DNA from: Flavobacterium gillisiae
Lineage (GTDB): Bacteria; Bacteroidota; Bacteroidia; Flavobacteriales; Flavobacteriaceae
Assembly: GCF_900107635.1 (NCBI RefSeq)
Contig: NZ_FNRD01000019.1
Span: 1-48,538, forward strand
Length of the DNA stretch: 48,538 nucleotides
Direction of reading: 5' to 3'
The notes under the pieces were generated by a model. That model was not told the origin of the DNA. It searched no databases and saw only the letters and a list, made by a program, of their open reading frames with translations. The translations under genes and the position numbers were made by a program. Of the stretch, positions 25,450-34,566 are shown one piece after another; the stretch's first letter is position 1; each line of letters begins with the position of its first letter.

Positions 25450-26871
25450 TTAGATTTTAGATTCTAGAGACCTTTTGTTGGACTCGGTTTCGCTTTTAGG
25501 TGCAACTGCTTTTGCCTTTTCATCAGTTTTTTTATTGTTAACTGTCTGAGCTGGTTTTTTAATTGGTTCCTTTATTGTTGGCGCTACTTTTTCTGAGGTT
25601 TCCTTTTTCAAAATTTCTTGATCTGACTTCTCCTTTAGACTATTTAAAAATTGTAGTTTTTGCTTGTCATTAAAATTTAAAGGTTTGCTTTTATTTATTT
25701 CTTCAATAGTTTCAATATAAAAATCAGTGTAAATGTCTTTCCCGTCTTTGTTTTTATAAGACCATTTTTTATTATCGAATTTAAAACGGTATTGATCTAA
25801 CTTCGGATAGTTTGTTTTAAAAACGGAATCTTTTTCAGGGCCTTCAAAATTAAAAGTTATCTCCGATGCTGTTGTGGAGTTATTTTGATTCGCCTCTTGG
25901 TTGGAAATCGGGTTTTGTGGTCGATAGGGAGTACTTATATTATTATCTCTTAAAAAGAAATACCAGCTCCCACTTCCTAAACATATTATCATTAAAACAA
26001 TTATCAAATAGGTGCCATATTCATCAATAAAACTAGGTTGCTTAGGCCGTCCTATGGGAGTCTTTCTTTGTACATATTTTTTTTCAATTGACAAGAATGT
26101 GCCGTTAAGTATCTTGAAATTTTTGTCTTCAGTTGTATTGTAGGTTACGATATCATTAGCCTGACAGAGTATATTATACTCGGAGAGGTGAGGATTAAAA
26201 TCTACATTTTTATCATTGATTTTTAACTCTTTTAATAGACTGTGATTATTAATTACATTAATTTCTTTTTGGGAGGTATTAATTTGGCTAAAAGCCTTAA
26301 GACCTGAACTTAATGCAATAGCTTCAGGGACGGCTCTGTTTTTGTTAAAAGCATATACTTTATGAACTAAGTGGATTCCCCTGGTATTAAAAACAGTACT
26401 TAACGCAGAATTTGTTTCATCAAAATAATAGAAGCAATTGGCATCACTTTTCAAAGAAAGTAACGCTTTTTTATCGTTTTCTACAATCAAGATACTGGAT
26501 AAAATAGTATCGTAATTCTGATCGTTTAAAGTATTTGATTTTGTGTATGTATTGTATTTTTCCTTTATACTCGCCAGAATATTTTCAAAATTGGTAAGAT
26601 TAACCTCTTTTGGCCCATACAATCGTATCGCATAATAACCCGAACGACCTAAGAAGTCAGTCAGGTTTGTTACTATCAATGAATATACTTTGTAGTTCTG
26701 GGTTATTTGTACGGAATATACATCTGATAAATTAGCTAATTGAGAAGCTAATGTCCTTTCGTCAGTAATTGTTTCCTTTATTTCAGGACTGTTAATATCT
26801 AGATACGAAGAAACAAATTGCTGATTAGAACCGGCGGTTGTTTCTTGTATGATTAATCCAAATTGTTTCAT
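25450..26871 (-). CDS. Hypothetical bitopic membrane protein (473 aa)
   Basis: The N-terminal ~270 residues form a cytosolic mixed alpha/beta domain. It has strands such as YYAIRLYGPKEVNL and SSILIVENDKKALL, and is followed by a KTPIGRPKQP linker. A single membrane segment (YLIIVLMIICLGSGSWYFFL, about 280-300) leads to a ~90-residue outer domain and a low-complexity Lys/Glu/Pro tail. No known family is recognised. It sits between the cytosolic GTPase gene and another membrane-protein gene. An adaptor between cytosolic NTPases and the periplasm is one possibility. Confidence 0.68.
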   Translation of the reverse strand: MKQFGLIIQETTAGSNQQFVSSYLDINSPEIKETITDERTLASQLANLSDVYSVQITQNYKVYSLIVTNLTDFLGRSGYYAIRLYGPKEVNLTNFENILASIKEKYNTYTKSNTLNDQNYDTILSSILIVENDKKALLSLKSDANCFYYFDETNSALSTVFNTRGIHLVHKVYAFNKNRAVPEAIALSSGLKAFSQINTSQKEINVINNHSLLKELKINDKNVDFNPHLSEYNILCQANDIVTYNTTEDKNFKILNGTFLSIEKKYVQRKTPIGRPKQPSFIDEYGTYLIIVLMIICLGSGSWYFFLRDNNISTPYRPQNPISNQEANQNNSTTASEITFNFEGPEKDSVFKTNYPKLDQYRFKFDNKKWSYKNKDGKDIYTDFYIETIEEINKSKPLNFNDKQKLQFLNSLKEKSDQEILKKETSEKVAPTIKEPIKKPAQTVNNKKTDEKAKAVAPKSETESNKRSLESKI

Positions 26872-26905
26872 GATTTACTTTTTATTAAGTACGTATAAGA
26901 CTATA

Positions 26906-28093
26906 TTATCCGAAGAGTTTGAACTTTGAACCCCTCACCACAAAAGAATCATCAACTAGTCTGTCGATTACAACTTTGGCGTGTTCTTTATTGAAATTTT
27001 CGATTATAGAAGTATAGGAAACGTTACCAATAGAAAATGGCAGTACTCTTATTTTGAATTTATTTCTGGAACTTTCTCGTGCATCTTTGCAATTTTCTAT
27101 CAAGTTTTTGAATTCATCCTGAAGAAAATCTAGTGCTAAATCATCGTCACTTGAATTATTTGTTGCGTACCTGCCTTCCTTGATTGCGTCAAACTTATTT
27201 GCAACAAGATAAATTGCATCTGTTTGTTCTAATATTCCATTAGATTTAAACATGTTTAAAATGTTTACATAGACTAAATTCTGATCGAGTTGGCTGGTTG
27301 AATCATTATAACCTGTATCATGTGCCAGAGAATCAATAACAAAAATTAATATTTTTTTGTTTTTATTCGAAATGTAATTTAGAAATTCCCCAACATCGCC
27401 ATTGTTGAACATATTTACATAGTTTTCCCCAGGTACTTCCACTATGTTAAAAGGATGTTTTGCACCCGATTCATCTTTAATTGATAATGCAACGTAATTG
27501 TAGGAGCCGGATGCTGTAGCATTAGGTAAAACTCCTCTGTTTAAATCAGAGATTAATTGAGTTTGATATATGCTTCCATCGTTATTGTAGGTGTCAGGCA
27601 TTAAAACACCATCTTTATTGGCTATGTTTAACAAACCGGATAGCATAGTTGACTTTCCAGATCCCGGAACCCCCACAAAGTAAACATCAGTTCTGCCTTC
27701 TTCCATGGGAGGAAGTTGATTGATGTTTTTAAACATTGTAATTCTACTTGAATTACAATAATGTTTTAAAGAATTTACAACTCTAGTATTAATACCAGCA
27801 TCTAATAAATCGTCAAATGAATAATTTCCATTATTGATATTTGCTTTAATTTGATCGGCACTAACTCTACCTTTAATAGCTTTATCTAGATATTCTTGTT
27901 TCTTATTTGCATTATTTTGTGCTTGTTCTTTACTAGTAAGAGCATTTATGATTTGATTAATTTTCTCTTGATTTAATCCAGCTGTTCTGAACTCATCAAT
28001 ACTTATTTCGCCAGTCTGTACGATTTCAATGATCTGGCCTGTTTCTAAAGTATTACAATTTTGTAGTAATATGTTTTTTCTATGTATATCCAT
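26906..28093 (-). CDS. P-loop GTPase with N-terminal helical repeats
   Basis: The G-domain motifs can be read as Walker A/G1 GVPGSGKS (141-148), a G3-like VEVPGE (218-223, Glu in place of the usual Asp of DxxG) and G4 NKFD (299-302). The first ~120 residues hold two short, similar helical units, around TGEISIDEFRTAGLN and NGNYSFDDLLDAGIN, which may be protein-interaction repeats. There is no membrane segment. It is encoded between two membrane proteins in the srf-like cluster, and is the third NTPase there after the SrfB- and SrfC-like proteins. The exact GTPase family is uncertain. Confidence 0.8.
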   Translation of the reverse strand: MDIHRKNILLQNCNTLETGQIIEIVQTGEISIDEFRTAGLNQEKINQIINALTSKEQAQNNANKKQEYLDKAIKGRVSADQIKANINNGNYSFDDLLDAGINTRVVNSLKHYCNSSRITMFKNINQLPPMEEGRTDVYFVGVPGSGKSTMLSGLLNIANKDGVLMPDTYNNDGSIYQTQLISDLNRGVLPNATASGSYNYVALSIKDESGAKHPFNIVEVPGENYVNMFNNGDVGEFLNYISNKNKKILIFVIDSLAHDTGYNDSTSQLDQNLVYVNILNMFKSNGILEQTDAIYLVANKFDAIKEGRYATNNSSDDDLALDFLQDEFKNLIENCKDARESSRNKFKIRVLPFSIGNVSYTSIIENFNKEHAKVVIDRLVDDSFVVRGSKFKLFG

Positions 28094-28104
28094 GGTTGTA
28101 TTTA

Positions 28105-29097
28105 TTATAATTCTATATGTCCACCTCTTAGTTGATTGCCACCATTGCTTATTGGTCCGCTGCTTCTAGAAGCGCTATTTCTGTAGCCTCTAACTTTATG
28201 CGATAAAAAAGGTATCAAAATAAAGATATGAATTACTATTATGATAGCTAAAGGAAGTGCAAGATCTGGAGGGAAAAGTTTATTCAACTTACTTGGACTA
28301 TTAAGAGGTAATTGTTTTTTATTATAGGATACGTTAAGTAAAGTTTTATCAAGCGGTAGTTCTTCAATTTTTGAATTAATCAATTTAATATTTGCCTCTA
28401 CGTATTCGTTTAATTTAGAATAGGTAGCGACTAGACTTAATCTTTTCCAATTATCAAATACGCTTTGGTATTTCTTGCTATTTAGACTTATAGTTTTTTC
28501 AATATTGGTTATGTTATTTTCTATTTTTAGCTGATATGGTGCAACTTTAGCATTAGCCACTTGGTTCACATCTATATAAGCCGGGTCATTTAGAACTCTA
28601 GCATCAACTTTATAAGGTTCTACTGCTAGTTCATTTCTTAAAGCATTATTCTTAGTAGCCTTATATTGTGTTAATTTGGTTTTTAATTTAGCTTCATAAT
28701 CAAGGACATCATCTTTAGCTCTTTTTTTATAAACAGCTGCCATGTTTTCAACCAATCTTATTTTTGTAGTAGCTTCAGTTTTAATTTTTTCTTTACAATT
28801 GTATTCAATATTAATAAAATGTGACATTAGATTAAAACTAATAAAACCCAAGAATAAAAAGAAAGCCCAAAACAATAAAGAGCCATGTAGAAATTTGTTC
28901 CTAAACATAACTTCTTTGTTTTTCTTTAATAGCTGTACGACAAAGAAATAACACACTACAAGGAACAAACTTCCAAGGATACTGATGACAAGACTACCAT
29001 CTGTGATGTACAATAATCCCATAAAATTACCTATTAGAAGCACTAACAGAAAGATAGAGGATATTAAGTCTACGAATAAAAAATTTTGCTGTTTCAT
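28105..29097 (-). CDS. Multi-pass membrane protein with central coiled coil
   Basis: Three membrane segments lie in the N-terminal ~100 residues. A ~150-residue Lys/Asn-rich helical domain follows, then one more membrane segment near the C-terminus (ALPLAIIIVIHIFILIPFL), and a short Ser/Gly-rich tail. The helical part is probably one domain on one side of the membrane. No family is recognised. It lies between the subtilisin-like and GTPase genes with short gaps (41 and 11 bp), consistent with one transcript. Confidence 0.7.
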   Translation of the reverse strand: MKQQNFLFVDLISSIFLLVLLIGNFMGLLYITDGSLVISILGSLFLVVCYFFVVQLLKKNKEVMFRNKFLHGSLLFWAFFLFLGFISFNLMSHFINIEYNCKEKIKTEATTKIRLVENMAAVYKKRAKDDVLDYEAKLKTKLTQYKATKNNALRNELAVEPYKVDARVLNDPAYIDVNQVANAKVAPYQLKIENNITNIEKTISLNSKKYQSVFDNWKRLSLVATYSKLNEYVEANIKLINSKIEELPLDKTLLNVSYNKKQLPLNSPSKLNKLFPPDLALPLAIIIVIHIFILIPFLSHKVRGYRNSASRSSGPISNGGNQLRGGHIEL

Positions 29098-29138
29098 TAA
29101 ATTATTAATTGATTTGTTTATTTTTAAGTTCTAAAAAG

Positions 29139-30530
29139 TTAATTGATGTTACTTACAACATCTAGAATTTTAAGGTTATTTTTATTGATGGTATTTGCGT
29201 TTAAAATTTTTAGAATATCCTGATTTGAAATATTATTGTTCTTTGATTTTATCAAACCAACGAATCCTGAAACAATGGGAGCAGCCATACTGGTTCCTTC
29301 TAATACTTCATAATTGTTACCAGGTTTTGCGCCATAAATATTTGTTCCTGGAGCATAAATGGTGGTGTTACTACCAAAGTTTGAAAAATCAGCTTTTGTT
29401 CCATTTTGATCTACTGCACCTACCTTAATAGTTGATTTAGCCCTTTGAAAAGGGTCAAAACCAGTCATTATATTACTGTTTCCAGCCGCTAAAACACAGC
29501 TTACATTTTTATCACTTGCGTACTTAAATAAATCATCCCAAAATTCTTCTTCATCTTTAGCATTTGAATTTATATAGTCTTTTTGCTCTTGCAGCGGAAT
29601 ATTTAAACCTATGGGGATTTGCATTCCAAGTGATAAATTAATGACATCAGCCTTATTTTTTATGGCGTAGAGAATTGCATCAATGATGTAAGTATTAGAC
29701 ATCATACCGTTTTGGTCTTCTACTTTGATAGGCATAAAGGAACAATCTGGACAAATGCCAACTAATCCTTGGTTGTTGTTTCCAATAGCCACAATTGTAG
29801 AGGCAACATGGGTTCCATGATTTTCTCTATTAGGACTTACATTAGCAGTTTTATCAATTACATTATACGGTTTTATCGCTTTACCTTTCAATTCAGGATG
29901 ATTCAAATCAAAGCCATTATCAATAACTGCAATTACAATCTTTTTGTCTCCTGTTGTTTGCTCCCATGCTTTGTTTATATTAATCGCTTTCAAATACCAA
30001 CTGGCATTGTTGTCTTTTAGCTTTGGGTCGTTAAAAGTTTTAACGTAATCAAACAATGTTTCATCCCACACTAATAGTTTGTATTGATTCATTTTTGCTT
30101 TAACATCAGCTTTAAAAAGAACTCTTTCTTTATCGGGCAGTTCTACCTGCAATCTGTTTACGACGCTATCTATATAGACAATATTGTATTCGTCTGAAGG
30201 ATATTTTTGTTTTAGTTCGTTAGCAAATTTCGCAATAGAATTTGTTGAGTTTTTTATGGCTATATTAACTAGATTAGAAACAATTCTTCTTTTACTTAAA
30301 GTATCATTTATAATTTTTGTCGTATCAATTGGAATAATTTGCGCAGGTTGTTCCGGTAAATAATCTTGACGCCAGTATTCAACTTCTGTTAAATTAGTAG
30401 CAACAGGAATGGAATAAGGAATGATGTTATCTGTATTTTTTAATACTATAATCCAAAATAAGATCATTAGTATAAAACCAAAAAACAATACAAGATAGTA
30501 GGAAAGCGGAAATTTTGGATTCGAGTTCAT
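29139..30530 (-). CDS. Membrane-anchored subtilisin-like (S8) serine protease
   Basis: The complete S8 catalytic set is present: D204 in VIDNGFDLNHP, H238 in ENHGTHVAS, oxyanion N351 in AAGNSN and S414 in GTSMAAP. One N-terminal membrane segment (about 10-30) is followed by a ~150-residue region before the catalytic domain that could act as a prodomain or docking part. The protease would face the periplasm. It follows the small SrfA-neighbour gene by 6 bp. A protease tied to the actin-like/dynamin-like pair suggests proteolytic activation of a partner, but no substrate is evident. Confidence 0.9.
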   Translation of the reverse strand: MNSNPKFPLSYYLVLFFGFILMILFWIIVLKNTDNIIPYSIPVATNLTEVEYWRQDYLPEQPAQIIPIDTTKIINDTLSKRRIVSNLVNIAIKNSTNSIAKFANELKQKYPSDEYNIVYIDSVVNRLQVELPDKERVLFKADVKAKMNQYKLLVWDETLFDYVKTFNDPKLKDNNASWYLKAININKAWEQTTGDKKIVIAVIDNGFDLNHPELKGKAIKPYNVIDKTANVSPNRENHGTHVASTIVAIGNNNQGLVGICPDCSFMPIKVEDQNGMMSNTYIIDAILYAIKNKADVINLSLGMQIPIGLNIPLQEQKDYINSNAKDEEEFWDDLFKYASDKNVSCVLAAGNSNIMTGFDPFQRAKSTIKVGAVDQNGTKADFSNFGSNTTIYAPGTNIYGAKPGNNYEVLEGTSMAAPIVSGFVGLIKSKNNNISNQDILKILNANTINKNNLKILDVVSNIN

Positions 30531-30536
30531 AGCTAA

Positions 30537-31022
30537 TTATTTAGGGCAGTTAACTAAGTATTTCCATTCTGTATTTTCTTGTGGAGCTTTTATTATGACG
30601 GTACAAGATTTATTTTTATTTGGGTCAAAATCAAATGCTAGGGAGCCAGGTCCACTAACCAAACCATTGGTTGATGCAACTTTTAAACCATCAAGATATA
30701 CGAATAATTCATCGGGAATTTGGTTCATATCAAATTCTAAAACAACCTTACCGGGTTTATTGCCTAAATCATGGCTATTCTCAGTCATGCCTTGACCACC
30801 AGATTTTACTGTTTGATCACATTCGATGATTGTTCTATTAGTGGTAGTTGTATCAATTACAGGCCTATTTTCACATTCAATCAAACGTTGGTTTAAATCA
30901 TTGATTTGAGTAGTATAACTCGAGAAATTGGGTTGCCATAATAAGGCGTAAATTAAAACACCCAATAACAGGAAGAATAAAATGTAAAAAAGATACCAAT
31001 ATTTATAAAAAAAGTCTTTCAT
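30537..31022 (-). CDS. Single-pass membrane protein with outer beta domain
   Basis: An N-terminal membrane segment (YWYLFYILFFLLLGVLIYALL) leads to a coiled-coil-like linker (INDLNQRLIECE) and a C-terminal ~90-residue beta-rich domain. That domain has strands such as GKVVLEFDMNQIPDELFVYL and contains two of the protein's cysteines. No known family is recognised. It lies 2 bp after the SrfA-like gene and 6 bp before the protease gene. It may be a binding or regulatory partner of the protease in the periplasm. Confidence 0.68.
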   Translation of the reverse strand: MKDFFYKYWYLFYILFFLLLGVLIYALLWQPNFSSYTTQINDLNQRLIECENRPVIDTTTTNRTIIECDQTVKSGGQGMTENSHDLGNKPGKVVLEFDMNQIPDELFVYLDGLKVASTNGLVSGPGSLAFDFDPNKNKSCTVIIKAPQENTEWKYLVNCPK

Positions 31023-31024
31023 TA

Positions 31025-31774
31025 TTAAATAGCATTATATTGTATTGTTTTATATAAGAAAACGAGAATTATTAGAGACGCTAGAACCACGAGTAGCCAC
31101 CAATATTGGGAAGCAAACCATTTCAGAAAATTCAAAAAACTAGAATGCTCAACGGGAAGATCTTCTTGCAGTTCCTCACTTGGTATTTCCTCAACGACTT
31201 CATCCTCTAAAGCATTTTCTTCGGTTAGCTCTTCCTCATTTTCTTCACTCAAAACAGCATCGTTTGTAGGCGTTTCAGAAAAGGCCTGTTTATCATATAG
31301 CGGAGGTGGTGTAGCTGCAGTCGGTTTTGAAACAAAATTTGGCTTGTAATTTTTATTATTATCAAATTTCCAACCCCAAACAATGCAAATATCATTTCCA
31401 TTCGAGAAAATAAAATTGTCTTTATGATTGAATACTTTAGTTAAAAGATTTGCCCAGTTTTTATTGTTTTCATCACTTGAATTTGCCAATTGATCTATTT
31501 TGGAATTAATTACATCTATAAATGCCCAATATTTGACTAATTGAATTTCTGATTCCTCTTTGCTTTTTTCATTGTTATTCCGCAAATTTTCATAACTAGA
31601 AAACCAGTCAAATACAAATCCATTTTGTACAGGTTTTGCCAATATGTTTTTGTAATTTTTATCCAGATTAAAAGCTAGAAAGTTGGCTACTCTTTCATAA
31701 TGAGTAAACAAATAACTATTGTCATGCGAAATAGGAACAAATGTATCTGTGGGTATTTGGTGAAATTTATGCAT
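31025..31774 (-). CDS. SrfA-like, C-terminally anchored membrane protein
   Basis: This 249-aa protein has a cytosolic N-terminal domain. Its pattern (HYERVANFLAFNLDKNY, then ILAKPVQNGFVFDWFSSYE) resembles the start of SrfA-family proteins, in which a similar segment ends in a W-containing motif. An acidic linker rich in Glu (about 165-215) is followed by a single C-terminal membrane segment (YWWLLVVLASLIILVFLY). It directly follows the SrfC-like gene (4-bp gap), as expected for an srfABC-type set. The SrfA assignment is by pattern and position and is less sure than the SrfB and SrfC calls. Confidence 0.55.
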   Translation of the reverse strand: MHKFHQIPTDTFVPISHDNSYLFTHYERVANFLAFNLDKNYKNILAKPVQNGFVFDWFSSYENLRNNNEKSKEESEIQLVKYWAFIDVINSKIDQLANSSDENNKNWANLLTKVFNHKDNFIFSNGNDICIVWGWKFDNNKNYKPNFVSKPTAATPPPLYDKQAFSETPTNDAVLSEENEEELTEENALEDEVVEEIPSEELQEDLPVEHSSFLNFLKWFASQYWWLLVVLASLIILVFLYKTIQYNAI

Positions 31775-31778
31775 GAAA

Positions 31779-34559
31779 TTAAGTTAATTTGAATTCATTA
31801 AAATTGATAATCAATTCTTTTAATTGGTCGTTTGCTTGTTCATTATAACTTACAAATCCACAATTCACCAATAATGAAATTCGGAAGTATTCAATCCATT
31901 TATTGTATTTGTCTAAAACAATTTTGTTCACACTAGAGCGTTCGTCATTACTATTTTCAAATAATTCTTGAATGGTTATTGGGTCTGTAGGTATGGTGTT
32001 ATTATAAAATTTAAAATTGTTATTGGCTTTCAAATTTTCAATTTCGATTAATTCTTCTGCTGTAAAATAGTTGCTGTCGAAGTTGATGACAATTTCATTA
32101 ATTAATAATGAAAACGTTTCTGCCAAAAATTCTTCAACACCGCGATTTGTTGTTGTTTCAGAAACGACATCATTTGCTATACGTTCTAGTTTAGCTTTTA
32201 AGTCTCTATTTTGAATAATTTTTGATAAATGATCAGCGAGAAAATAAATGCTGCTTTGTCCTAAGCCATTAAGGACGAAGTATTCTAAGTTAGTTGGATT
32301 AGTGATTTTTGTTTTCCAATATTCCAATAGTAGTTCAGTGTAGTACTGCGCCTTTGACTTGGTTTCTTTTTTAGCGAATAGCTGTTCTTTTTTAATCCCT
32401 TTTTCAGCCAGAAAAGTTTCTACTTCTTCGTTTGAGGACAGCCATAAATTTTGTTTCAAAATTCCGATAGCTTCGTCATAAGAATGTACATTTTTCAATT
32501 CAGGGTATTGCGATAATAAGATGTTGCCTTGATCAAAATTTTCTAAGTTTGCTTCATTAATGTCTACTACAATGTTCTCATTCAGTAAATTATAAATTTC
32601 AACAGGTTGCAAAGAAAGTTTTTGAACTAATTTATTGAAAGCATTTATATCTTTAGCAAGAATAGAATTAAACGAAAATTGAATTTCATTTACACTCTTC
32701 ATACTATTCCCTCTTAGAACAGTTAGATCATCGGTATGCAAGTGTTTGCTTAGGTCATTTTTTACATCTATAACTAGCTTATTTAATTTATTTATGTAAT
32801 GATTGGTTTTGGTTAGATTATTGGAAACTTTGGTTAAATTATCAATTATTAACTTCGAACCGTCATTGTTTAAATTTGCCGCTATATCCCAGCTTTTTTC
32901 TGGGGAATCAAAATGATTTTTAACAAATTTGAAGTTTGTAAAAGACTCTTTTAGTTTGTCTAAAAATATATTTCTTTCGGGTCTTATTTTTACTTCATAG
33001 CCTACTTCTTCAAAACCATCAAATGAATCTGTTGAATATTTAAAATCTCTTAATAAGTAAAAGTTTTTGAAGTTTTGTTGGTCTTTCGTCCAATCAATAT
33101 GCCAGTCTTTTGTTTGCGTTACAATTTCGTTTTCAAAAAAGCGATTGAATCGCGTGTCCCATTTATAATCTAATGTATTGGCAGTGTTTACATGACCATA
33201 ATCATTAGTGGTATCAAATTTTAACTGATTGTTGAAAAAAGTAAATATGACAAATAGGGGAGGTACATTGGCATTTTTAAGTGCGTTATTTCTATCATAA
33301 GCGTTTCCACCAATGTTTTTTGATATCCAATTAAATAATAGGGATGGGATTTCATTTACATCTAGTTGTTTATCATTGGTACAAAACAAAAGATTATTTA
33401 TATTGAAATCGTCAGAGTATTTATTAAATAAATAAGATACTTTTCCTCTCAGTAACATATCAGGAATAATTTCGGTATCAATATCTTCAATTTCAATTGC
33501 CAACCTACTTCTGGCACCTGGAAAATCTAATAAATCAGAATTTTTTAGAAATTCTTTATTATTTGTAAGTTCGTTTGGGATTGCAAAAACAAGTTCGGCA
33601 GTAAGGGCAGTAATGGAGGATAAATTGATTCTGATAGCATCTCCATTCGCTCTTTTAATAGTTGTTGATTTGTTGCTAGAATATAATTCTTTTAATCGTG
33701 TTACATCCAGTATTTCCCCCTCGCCTCGAAGTACTTCTTTAAAAGATAAATAAGCTACAGCGTCAAAACTGATAGTCTTTAAGTCTAAAATTAATTTGGT
33801 AAAGAGTGCCGAAAAATGTTCGTTCTTATTCCATAAAATTTCAAAAATGCCTTTCCATTCCGAATAATCATAACCATCAATAATTTTACCGATACGTTCA
33901 AAAAAATGAGATTCGTTTAGTCCTTCAAATAGGATCGTATGTTTACTCAAATGATTCTCAAAATATTCTTTAATTTCCAGAACATCAAATTCAGAAAGAC
34001 AATTTTGCTTAGGTTTAGAATAGTTTGATTCGTATTGTTTAATATGTAAATCTAGATCTTTAGCTTTTTTAAAATCTGTAATCTTTTTAAGATCAAGAAA
34101 GAAGGAATCCAAAATGATAATCAAAATGTCTTTTGGAGAAAGTAGTTTCACTTTTATTGGGAAATCTTCAAATTTAAGCTCGTTATTTATCGTGAACCTA
34201 GTAACAACACCAGTACTTTCTGCACCAACACCAGGAGGATTTATATCTTTCAGAAAATCATATTCTTTATTATTATTTCTAATAACAAATGGCTGCCCTT
34301 CTAGACTTAATAAATTTTTAATCAAATATGATTTACCCACTTGACTACCGCCAAAAACAGCAATAACAGGTTTTGAATCTATATTGTTAGATACTTTTTT
34401 AAACGTATTTAATCCGTTTTTAAGTTTTAGTAAAAGGGCATTTTTTTCTTCATATTTTAAATTGTCTTCCACCCATTTGATGGATTCAGTCAACTTAATT
34501 GTATTTGAACTAATGTTTTCTTTTAAAACGGCTATATCTTGTTCTGAGTAATGTTTCAT
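31779..34559 (-). CDS. SrfC-like large P-loop NTPase (dynamin-like)
   Basis: Walker A GGSQVGKS is at 70-77, a switch-I-like GAESTGVVTRF at 112-122 and the G3-type DFPGAR at 345-350. The rest is mostly helical. This layout of P-loop, long insertion and large helical tail fits the SrfC virulence-effector family, whose members are large dynamin-like NTPases encoded next to SrfB. The length (926 aa) is similar to the family's. It is 7 bp after the SrfB-like gene, so the pair is conserved as in the Salmonella srfABC set. A role in membrane or complex remodelling is inference. Confidence 0.8.
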   Translation of the reverse strand: MKHYSEQDIAVLKENISSNTIKLTESIKWVEDNLKYEEKNALLLKLKNGLNTFKKVSNNIDSKPVIAVFGGSQVGKSYLIKNLLSLEGQPFVIRNNNKEYDFLKDINPPGVGAESTGVVTRFTINNELKFEDFPIKVKLLSPKDILIIILDSFFLDLKKITDFKKAKDLDLHIKQYESNYSKPKQNCLSEFDVLEIKEYFENHLSKHTILFEGLNESHFFERIGKIIDGYDYSEWKGIFEILWNKNEHFSALFTKLILDLKTISFDAVAYLSFKEVLRGEGEILDVTRLKELYSSNKSTTIKRANGDAIRINLSSITALTAELVFAIPNELTNNKEFLKNSDLLDFPGARSRLAIEIEDIDTEIIPDMLLRGKVSYLFNKYSDDFNINNLLFCTNDKQLDVNEIPSLLFNWISKNIGGNAYDRNNALKNANVPPLFVIFTFFNNQLKFDTTNDYGHVNTANTLDYKWDTRFNRFFENEIVTQTKDWHIDWTKDQQNFKNFYLLRDFKYSTDSFDGFEEVGYEVKIRPERNIFLDKLKESFTNFKFVKNHFDSPEKSWDIAANLNNDGSKLIIDNLTKVSNNLTKTNHYINKLNKLVIDVKNDLSKHLHTDDLTVLRGNSMKSVNEIQFSFNSILAKDINAFNKLVQKLSLQPVEIYNLLNENIVVDINEANLENFDQGNILLSQYPELKNVHSYDEAIGILKQNLWLSSNEEVETFLAEKGIKKEQLFAKKETKSKAQYYTELLLEYWKTKITNPTNLEYFVLNGLGQSSIYFLADHLSKIIQNRDLKAKLERIANDVVSETTTNRGVEEFLAETFSLLINEIVINFDSNYFTAEELIEIENLKANNNFKFYNNTIPTDPITIQELFENSNDERSSVNKIVLDKYNKWIEYFRISLLVNCGFVSYNEQANDQLKELIINFNEFKLT

Positions 34560-34566
34560 ATTATAA

